Assembly (NCBI RefSeq): GCF_014695585.1
Contig: NZ_JACJON010000084.1
Coordinates: forward strand, 85,750-149,749
DNA from: Microcoleus sp. FACHB-831
GTDB taxonomy: Bacteria; Cyanobacteriota; Cyanobacteriia; Cyanobacteriales; FACHB-T130
Length of the DNA: 64,000 nt
Direction: 5' to 3'
In this document: piece after piece, positions 58,159 to 64,000 of the stretch
Position numbering within the stretch: position 1 is the stretch's first letter
Layout of the letters: the number at the start of each line of letters is the position of its first letter
Position numbers and translations under genes: made by a program
The notes under the pieces: generated by a model
Seen by the model: the letters and a program-made list of their open reading frames with translations, nothing else
What the model was told of the DNA's origin: nothing
The model's database searches: none

Positions 58159-60012
58159 TTAGTTAATTTTGACTATGCTGCCCTTAATTGTATTTAGACC
58201 CGTCGCTTCAACGTTGACTAATGTTCCCTGTATGGTTATACCAGTTTGAGTAATTTCTACCTTATTAGCGCCAACTTTTAAGGTAATTTTTGTGGTTCCT
58301 GTAATTTCAATAACGCTAGCGTTGACGCTAATGTTGTTTGCCATTCCAGTTTTTCCGGCTTTTATTTTAATGTCGCCGGTCGAAGTCATGCTGATAGTTT
58401 TGTCACTATCATCAAGACGTAATTTATGCAGCCCTTTAGTTTCTATTTCCGCAAATTTTTCAGTGTCGTTTAGCCGGAACCAATGGCCTGGAGGAGTACC
58501 AGTCTGGATATAATATCCCCGCTTTTCGCTGCCTTTATCTTCATCTACAAACCATGCCTGATGGCCATAACGGGTTTTGGAAACCCGCAAGCGCACCTTT
58601 CCTCCTGCAACCGTGTCACCTATCGTCCTGGGCGTCGGGTCGGTACCGTTCCATACTCCCCCAATTACATACGGACGATGCATATCGCCGTGTTCAAAAG
58701 CCACTAGCACTTCGTCATTTATCTCTGGCAACCAGTAAATGCCTCTAGTGTGCCCCGCGCCTGGAGCAACGACTCTAGCCCAGTTGCTGGCGTGATCTTC
58801 GGTGAGAGTCGGAAACTTGACTTTGACTCGACCCCACCCTTTTGGGTCGTTATTATCCGTGACAATGCCTACTAGAAGGGTTTGTCCTGGTTGCAGGTGC
58901 AGCGGCGGCGATAAAGTTGTTAGGAGATCTCCCGCCCGCAAGCCCCGCACGCTAAACTCTGTGTGGTAGAGGCGATTTTGGAATATGTGACGGGTTTCAG
59001 TGACATAGTACTTTCCCGTATACTTTCCCATACCGTCGAGTTTCACTAACCGACCTGGCCTAATCTTGGGGTTTCCCTCACCCTTGGCATCTGCACAGAC
59101 AAATTCCCCCCCCAGCTCGTTAAATAGAGCTTTGGCCATATTATCTGCTTCTTTGCTAGTGAATACGGGCTGATCCACTACAATCATTTTGGGCGCGGAG
59201 GGTTTACCCTTGAAGCTGCTACTTGTGCGAGAACCTTTGCCATTTTGTGTTTCAGTGATTACACTATCGGCACTCGCAGTAGATACAATTGGTTTTTTCG
59301 TGCTGTAATCCCAACCCCGCACTTCTACAGAACTCACCTGTTCTGCACTTGTGACTCGAACGCGGAAGCTGTGCAAGTTGCTCAACCATTCAAGATTTAT
59401 GGTATCGCCGGGGGCGGGTTTGCGGAAGTTTAGCTTGCCATCTTGAACAAATAGTTCAAAGCCATTCCGGGCTGCTCGTTCCCGGAAAAACTCCATATTC
59501 GTCTGATTTTCCTGGAAAATGTAGTCATGGGGGCCACCGCTACCGTCAATAGTGCCAGTTGGGATGCCGACTTCACTGGCAATCCTTTTGATAATGTCAC
59601 TATCGGTCATATTCTGGAAGGAGCGGTTGTAGCGTCCCCTGTGCAACCGATGGGAAACATCGTAACCGCGAATAACTATGGGAGCCTGGGATTGGCTGCT
59701 GAAGTGGGTTTCAATCCCCGTGATCTCTCCTTCTATGACATAGCCATGCTGCTCTTGAGAATACTCTGGCGCTTGGCTGGTGCTTGATTTGAAACCGATT
59801 TTGACGGCATTACCAATCGCGAACAAGTTTTGGTGACGCCAAGCAGTATCCTGCGGGCGACCGGGAGCATAATCGTTGCGGATTACCAGAGTAAACATGG
59901 CTGGTAAATGGAGGCTCTCTTCGACACAGATCTGGAGAATCTCATCCATTAAATCAGCCGGGGCTTTATTGCCCTCAATCTCCAAAAGCGGCAGGGATAC
60001 ATAACTAGGCAT
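58159..60012 (-). CDS. VgrG-like spike protein (Cis8-like)
   Basis: 617 aa from the ATG at 60012 (MPSYVSLPLLEIEGNKAP); an upstream TTG at 60072 would add 20 residues but does not match the family start. The N-terminal ~330 residues are the gp27/phage late control D-like hub (LLEIEGN, FTLVIRNDY, FFRERAARNGFELFVQDGKL). A gp5-type OB domain follows (about 375-455: VGIVTDNNDPKGWGRVKVKF, ARVVAPGAGHTRGIYWLPEI, VLVAFEHGDMHRPYVIGGVW), then a beta-helical spike (SMTSTGDIKIKAGKTG and further repeats). It trimerises to make the central puncturing spike. No lysozyme insert or extra effector domain is present. It is followed by the PAAR-like gene. Confidence 0.92.
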   Translation of the reverse strand: MPSYVSLPLLEIEGNKAPADLMDEILQICVEESLHLPAMFTLVIRNDYAPGRPQDTAWRHQNLFAIGNAVKIGFKSSTSQAPEYSQEQHGYVIEGEITGIETHFSSQSQAPIVIRGYDVSHRLHRGRYNRSFQNMTDSDIIKRIASEVGIPTGTIDGSGGPHDYIFQENQTNMEFFRERAARNGFELFVQDGKLNFRKPAPGDTINLEWLSNLHSFRVRVTSAEQVSSVEVRGWDYSTKKPIVSTASADSVITETQNGKGSRTSSSFKGKPSAPKMIVVDQPVFTSKEADNMAKALFNELGGEFVCADAKGEGNPKIRPGRLVKLDGMGKYTGKYYVTETRHIFQNRLYHTEFSVRGLRAGDLLTTLSPPLHLQPGQTLLVGIVTDNNDPKGWGRVKVKFPTLTEDHASNWARVVAPGAGHTRGIYWLPEINDEVLVAFEHGDMHRPYVIGGVWNGTDPTPRTIGDTVAGGKVRLRVSKTRYGHQAWFVDEDKGSEKRGYYIQTGTPPGHWFRLNDTEKFAEIETKGLHKLRLDDSDKTISMTSTGDIKIKAGKTGMANNISVNASVIEITGTTKITLKVGANKVEITQTGITIQGTLVNVEATGLNTIKGSIVKIN

Positions 60013-60253
60013 AAGCCAAACCTGTGCGAGAGCTTTTGCATCCAGCCTAGAGAAACTGCGATCGCCCGACAATTCCCCAAAGGTCTAATCAACGTTGGTA
60101 TTGTCTCAAACTCACTCTGAGAACAACTCGTTTGCTTTAACAAAACAGCTTGTTCAGGCTGATCGAAATTACTTCAGCTGCATCTTGCCTAAAGTGGCGG
60201 CAATTATTCATTTATTAGACTTGACAGACCGATGCGTGGTTATTTTTTTGCTA

Positions 60254-60793
60254 TTATTTCCGCGATTTTGCCGCTTTATTTTTCCTTGGTTGTGTTTTCA
60301 GTCTTTGGGGCTTACTGACCTCCGGAGTGCTGAGAGATTGGGTGGATTCTGGTTCATCGGCTTCTTTGAGAGTTAGGCTATCGATTACGGCACGTACTGG
60401 GGTGCCATCAGCCAAAAACATAGTCAGCTTGTAGGTGAGATTTTCGACAACGCAACGCGGCATATATGGGTGTTCTCCCCAGAAAAAGCCATACATGGGT
60501 GTTCGTTTTAGTCCTGGAACAAAGATAATAGCGTCCCTAAATTTTTTTATGTGTGCTTGAAATACGTCGATACCGTCTTCATAGGTATCAAACAAAATGT
60601 TACTGATGGTGACTGTGGAAGGATTGACATTAGAAAAGCTAACTTTTGATTTTCCTGTTTTCTCTGCTTGTGCGCCTTGATTATCGTTATATTTAACACT
60701 ACCCGTGAACGTAAGCTCGGTAGGGTTAAACATAAAATGGATGTCTTCACCGCCGCTATCAAGGGCGCTGAGGTAAGCTTTTTCTAATCGCAT
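60254..60793 (-). CDS. CIS tube-spike adaptor (Cis7/Afp7-like) without LysM domain
   Basis: 179 aa, ATG with AGGAG eight bases upstream. MRLEKAYLSALDSGGEDIHF is followed by MFNPTELTFTGSVKYN, and the region ends PYMPRCVVENLTYKLTMFLA and GTPVRAVIDSLTLKE, the layout of the CIS tube / Afp7 N-terminal domain. This protein caps the inner tube and joins it to the spike. Many homologues carry a C-terminal LysM domain; here the protein instead ends in about 40 polar, basic residues (PRKNKAAKSRK). It is 35 bases downstream of the repeat protein and 240 bases upstream of the spike gene. Confidence 0.87.
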   Translation of the reverse strand: MRLEKAYLSALDSGGEDIHFMFNPTELTFTGSVKYNDNQGAQAEKTGKSKVSFSNVNPSTVTISNILFDTYEDGIDVFQAHIKKFRDAIIFVPGLKRTPMYGFFWGEHPYMPRCVVENLTYKLTMFLADGTPVRAVIDSLTLKEADEPESTQSLSTPEVSKPQRLKTQPRKNKAAKSRK

Positions 60794-60827
60794 TATTTTG
60801 TTCTCCTATTTAATTTGACTCTCTTTA

Positions 60828-63800
60828 CTAAGGTATCCGGCCTGAATAGTTAGTTCCTCTTCTTTCGCGTTCTATTTCTATCCGCTGTTTTAGCAGACTA
60901 TATACTTCTCGTGCTAGAAGTTCTATATTGCCAAAATCTTCTTCTTGTGATGAATTATTTACTTCAGGGGCCACTAATGTTACAGGAGCGCTTTGGCTAG
61001 AATTTCCCCCTCCTGGCTGTATTGGATTTCCTAATGTGACTGATGATGTGGGTAGTGACGAAATAGCAGATGATTGGATTGCACTATCCGGGCTTATTGT
61101 TTGTGACGAATCATGGCTGGAAGACGCTCTGCTACCACTTGGACTAAAGTTTAAAGGTGCAAATTGATCTTCCCATTGACTATCATCTACTAGGGGTTGG
61201 ACAACTAGAGATTGGCTAGTATCTGATGTACTTGAAAGAGGGCGATCGCTCCCCTGCGCTCCTCCCATTAGTTCCGCTATGTTTGACCAGGATGTTGGTA
61301 GTTCTGTATTGGTGGAAAAGCTACTTGATGACCCAGTTTCTTCCTCTGAAGAGCTAATGGTAGGTGGCGTTTGGCTAGGTGCAAGGGAGAGAGGCTTTGT
61401 TGATATTAGCTGTGATTTTGCAGATGTTTCCCGCACTATTGGTATGGGTTCAGCTTGTACGGTCGGCAAATAATTACTAGAAAGATTATCTTCACCAGAA
61501 ATATTAAATGGTGTTGGGTTTCTTTGTATAGTTGGGGAAAGCGTTGGTGAGGGTTCTGCGATCGCTCCTAAATCTGCAAAGTTAGACCGTTGAACCAGGG
61601 GTTGAAGAGTGCTTATATTGGTTAATACTGTAGGTAATTGAGGCAGTTCTTGGCTTTGGGAAGGTGGTTCGTTTTCTAACAGAGTTTGGATGACTGGCTG
61701 CTGTAGCTGGGGTGTGGAAGTAGGAGTGGCGATCGCCTGTTCAGCGCTTTCTGTTAAAGGTGTATATTGTGTTGGTTCTTGAACCTGCGCGATCGCGTCT
61801 TGATTAGCCTCTAATATTTCTGGCTCTGCGAATCTTTGCACAATACTCTGTTGGGGGAGTTTTGTGTCTGGTGTTATTGCTGGTGTAACTGTTGTCTCGG
61901 TTGTTTGTGAAACCTCGTTTTGAACCGTTGATAAACTTCCTGGTTCCTGAAAGGCTTGAATAACTCCTAGATCTGATGCTGTTGGATTTGCTGGGGATAG
62001 TGTTGTTGGCTGTTCTGCTGCTTGTGTTGTTTCTGTATATGAGGCTGCACTTGGCTCAGAAAATACTGGTGCTGAGAATGGTTGAACAACATTCAGCGGT
62101 GACGCTGTACTGCTTTGATTTACTTCCGATGATGTAGGACTAACAGGAGCGATCGCCTGACTCTCTTCTGTTGGAGCTGTGTCTTGAAAAGCTTGGACAA
62201 CGTTAAAGGGTGGCGCTGCTATATCCGATGTTACCTCATCTTGATTAACGGCTTGGGTGGTGACAGGTGTTTCTGCAAATGCTTGAACAACTGTATTGTT
62301 AGCTAATGGTGGGTTTGTACTTACTTCTGCTGATGTTGTTGAGAATTCAACAGGAGCTGTTTCTGTTGTGGAAGTGTTTGAATAAACCGTGTTTCCTTCT
62401 GAAAACGGTTGAGCAACTGTATCGTTAGACAGCGTTGTGTTTGTAATCCCTTCCCATGAGTTAGCATTTTCAGTGTCAACCTGAGTTGCTTCTGTTGCAG
62501 TTGTGTCTGCAAAAGCTTGGACAACATTGACAGGTGGCGCTGTTGTCCCTACATTAAGCTCGTTTTCGTTAATTTCTTGGCTTGCAACAGGTGTTTCTGC
62601 TCTTAAAATATCTCCTGAAAAATTAGTAGGATATGAAGTGGTTGGTTGTGCAAATGCTTGAACAACATTTTGTTCAGGCGTTGTTGTGCTTGTATTAAAT
62701 TCAGATTGTGGTGCGGCGATCGCGCCATCATCTGTTTCCGCTATGGATGTCGTTGAAGAAAATAAGCCTTGATTTGATTCTGAGTTTTCTATTTCTGGAA
62801 ACTCTTGAACAAAGCTAAGTGGTGATGTGTTTATAGTTGAGCCAGATGCAGCGATCGCCGTGCTACTTTCTGTAATTTTTTCAGTGTTAGAGCTTTCTGC
62901 AAACGCTTGAACAACATTACTTGGTAATCTTGTGTTTTCTCCTACCTCAGCTAGTGCATTTGTCGTGGTAGCAATAGTCGGCGTCTCCACCTCCGTAGTG
63001 TTTGCAACAACGTTAACTTCGGGTGTTGTTGTACTGCTAGTTAATTCAGATTTATTTGCAGCTTCTGGAGTGAAATTATGAGCCTGACTATTATTTGTTT
63101 CTGAATAGCTTGATGTGCTTGAACTTTCTTCAGTTGGGGTGTTTGCGAACGTATTCAAGCCTGGTTCGGCAAATGCTTGTACAACGTTAACTTCAGGTGT
63201 TGTACTTGAACTTTCTTCAGTTGGGGTATATTCTACCGTTTCTAGCTGTGGCTGTATTAAATTATTTTCTGCAAATGCAGTTCTTTCAGGCGCATTAAAA
63301 CTTGGTTCTGTAAATGCTTCGACAACGTTAACATCGGGTGTTGTGCTTGTAACTTCTTGATTTGTTAACGGCGCTGTTATTTGAGGCGAAGCTTGTATTG
63401 TATTTTCTTCATATGTTGCGTTTGAGGCGTTATCAAATCTTGTTTCTGTAAATGCTTGGACAACGTTCACGTCAGGTGTTGTTATATTTGTCGCTTCTTG
63501 ATATGACGTTGTTAACGGCGCTGTTATTTGAGGCGAAGCTTGTATTGTATTTTCTTCATCCCCTACGTTTGATGCGCTATCGAACCCTGTTTCTGTGAAT
63601 GCTTGGACAACGTTCACGTCGGTTTTTATGCTTGTAACTTCTTGATTTGTTAACGGCGCTGTTATTTGAGGAGAAGCTTGTATTGTATTTTCTTCATCCG
63701 CTACGTTTGATGCGCTATCGAACCCTGTTTCTGTAAATGCTTGGACAACGTTCACATCAGGTGTTGTTATATTTGTCGCTTCTTGATATGACGTTGTTAA

Positions 63801-64000
63801 CGGCGCTGTTATTTGAGGCGAAGCTTGTATTGTATTTTCTTCATATGTTGCGTTTGAGGCGTTATCAAATCTTGTTTCTGTGAATGTTTGGACAACGTTC
63901 ACGTCAGGTGTTGTTATATTTGTCGCTTCTTGATATGACGTTGTTAACGGCGCTGTTATTTGAGGCGAAGCTTGTATTGTATTTTCTTCATCCCCTACGT
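60828..64000 (-). CDS. Giant tandem-repeat protein of the injection-system cluster (N-terminus beyond window)
   Basis: The frame is open through the right edge, giving at least 1057 residues; an apparent start at 63902 is only a Val codon inside a repeat. The protein is Thr/Ser/Asn/Gln/Glu-rich with a motif NVVQAF(A/T)E recurring roughly every 30-60 residues through the whole length, decaying to VIQAFQEP, IVQRFAEP, VIQTLLEN and TIQRNPTP toward the C-terminus. The N-terminal repeats (46 or 49 residues) are nearly identical. The C-terminal ~30 residues break the pattern: NIELLAREVYSLLKQRIEIE followed by RERRGTNYSGRIP, a predicted helix resembling the ends of some CIS-associated proteins. No signal peptide or membrane segment is seen. 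Position directly before the tube adaptor suggests a structural or effector-carrying part. I do not recognise a described family. Confidence 0.82.
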   Translation of the reverse strand, partial: VGDEENTIQASPQITAPLTTSYQEATNITTPDVNVVQTFTETRFDNASNATYEENTIQASPQITAPLTTSYQEATNITTPDVNVVQAFTETGFDSASNVADEENTIQASPQITAPLTNQEVTSIKTDVNVVQAFTETGFDSASNVGDEENTIQASPQITAPLTTSYQEATNITTPDVNVVQAFTETRFDNASNATYEENTIQASPQITAPLTNQEVTSTTPDVNVVEAFTEPSFNAPERTAFAENNLIQPQLETVEYTPTEESSSTTPEVNVVQAFAEPGLNTFANTPTEESSSTSSYSETNNSQAHNFTPEAANKSELTSSTTTPEVNVVANTTEVETPTIATTTNALAEVGENTRLPSNVVQAFAESSNTEKITESSTAIAASGSTINTSPLSFVQEFPEIENSESNQGLFSSTTSIAETDDGAIAAPQSEFNTSTTTPEQNVVQAFAQPTTSYPTNFSGDILRAETPVASQEINENELNVGTTAPPVNVVQAFADTTATEATQVDTENANSWEGITNTTLSNDTVAQPFSEGNTVYSNTSTTETAPVEFSTTSAEVSTNPPLANNTVVQAFAETPVTTQAVNQDEVTSDIAAPPFNVVQAFQDTAPTEESQAIAPVSPTSSEVNQSSTASPLNVVQPFSAPVFSEPSAASYTETTQAAEQPTTLSPANPTASDLGVIQAFQEPGSLSTVQNEVSQTTETTVTPAITPDTKLPQQSIVQRFAEPEILEANQDAIAQVQEPTQYTPLTESAEQAIATPTSTPQLQQPVIQTLLENEPPSQSQELPQLPTVLTNISTLQPLVQRSNFADLGAIAEPSPTLSPTIQRNPTPFNISGEDNLSSNYLPTVQAEPIPIVRETSAKSQLISTKPLSLAPSQTPPTISSSEEETGSSSSFSTNTELPTSWSNIAELMGGAQGSDRPLSSTSDTSQSLVVQPLVDDSQWEDQFAPLNFSPSGSRASSSHDSSQTISPDSAIQSSAISSLPTSSVTLGNPIQPGGGNSSQSAPVTLVAPEVNNSSQEEDFGNIELLAREVYSLLKQRIEIERERRGTNYSGRIP
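63323..64000. repeat. Tandem 138/147-bp coding repeats, nearly identical
   Basis: CAACGTTCAC (or CAACGTTAAC) recurs at 63323, 63461, 63608, 63746 and 63893, giving units of 138, 147, 138 and 147 bp and a further unit cut by the edge. At least 108 bases from 63893 to the edge are identical to 63461-63568. Units encode TFTETxFDxASN, ENTIQASPQITAPLT and PDVNVVQA segments. This is DNA-level homogenisation, not a CRISPR array. Confidence 0.9.

Noticed and set aside
63323..64000. CRISPR array
   Set aside because: The repeats are 138-147 bp, continuous, in frame and encode protein; there are no short repeats with unique spacers.
43127..64000. Prophage
   Set aside because: No capsid, portal, terminase, integrase or lysis genes accompany the tail-like genes, while membrane, TPR and ParA genes typical of resident injection systems do.

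Overview
The window is chromosomal DNA from a cyanobacterium, probably a filamentous one. The evidence is the very frequent HIP1 octamer GCGATCGC, an SLH-domain porin, a Tab2/Atab2-family protein, the CcsB cytochrome c biogenesis protein, a KGK-domain protein, a DUF3352 protein, several pentapeptide-repeat proteins and large Ser/Thr-kinase/histidine-kinase hybrids. Short tandem and palindromic intergenic repeats fit the same source. The genus cannot be fixed from the sequence alone. No rRNA, tRNA or CRISPR array was seen.

Left part (1-9 kb): the start of a secreted protein cut by the window edge, an SLH/OprB-type porin with its own terminator, a pentapeptide-repeat protein, a membrane-tethered Ig/beta-propeller protein, and a two-gene permease operon (UPF0718-type permease plus TIGR03943/DUF1980-type partner).

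Signalling block (9.4-20.3 kb): four tandem paralogues share one N-terminal CBS-like sensor module. The first has a GGDEF output, the next two have histidine kinase outputs, and the fourth has a histidine kinase whose ATP lid has decayed. They are followed by an unusual signal peptide-HEAT-transmembrane-NACHT protein and a small secreted protein.

Housekeeping and mixed block (20.4-42.9 kb): rimM, avtA, a glycogen phosphorylase, Tab2, a decayed IS5-like element with intact ends, a frameshifted pentapeptide gene, a cyclopropane-fatty-acid-synthase-like methyltransferase, a 2337-residue hybrid kinase whose C-terminal kinase belongs to the same subfamily as the tandem paralogues, DUF3352, ccsB, KGK, a family 2 glycosyltransferase and a membrane pentapeptide protein.

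Right part (43-64 kb, nearly all on the minus strand): the baseplate half of a contractile injection system (CIS). Reading from the right edge it encodes a giant tandem-repeat protein with VVQAF-type motifs (continuing out of the window), a tube/spike adaptor (Cis7-like), a VgrG-like spike, a PAAR-like tip, a gp25-like protein, a baseplate J-like protein and a tail protein I-like protein with an added beta domain. Then come a DUF4159-type protein, an Ig-TM-WD40 protein, a winged helix-Ig-TM-Ig-proline-rich protein, a TPR protein and a MinD/ParA-type ATPase. A PhyH-like dioxygenase gene sits on the opposite strand inside the cluster. Sheath, tube, tape measure and AAA+ ATPase genes are not in the window and would be expected further right. 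The membrane-spanning Ig-fold proteins next to the baseplate genes make a membrane-anchored CIS, like the thylakoid-anchored type known from Anabaena, the most attractive reading, and the membrane and repeat proteins are the least understood parts.
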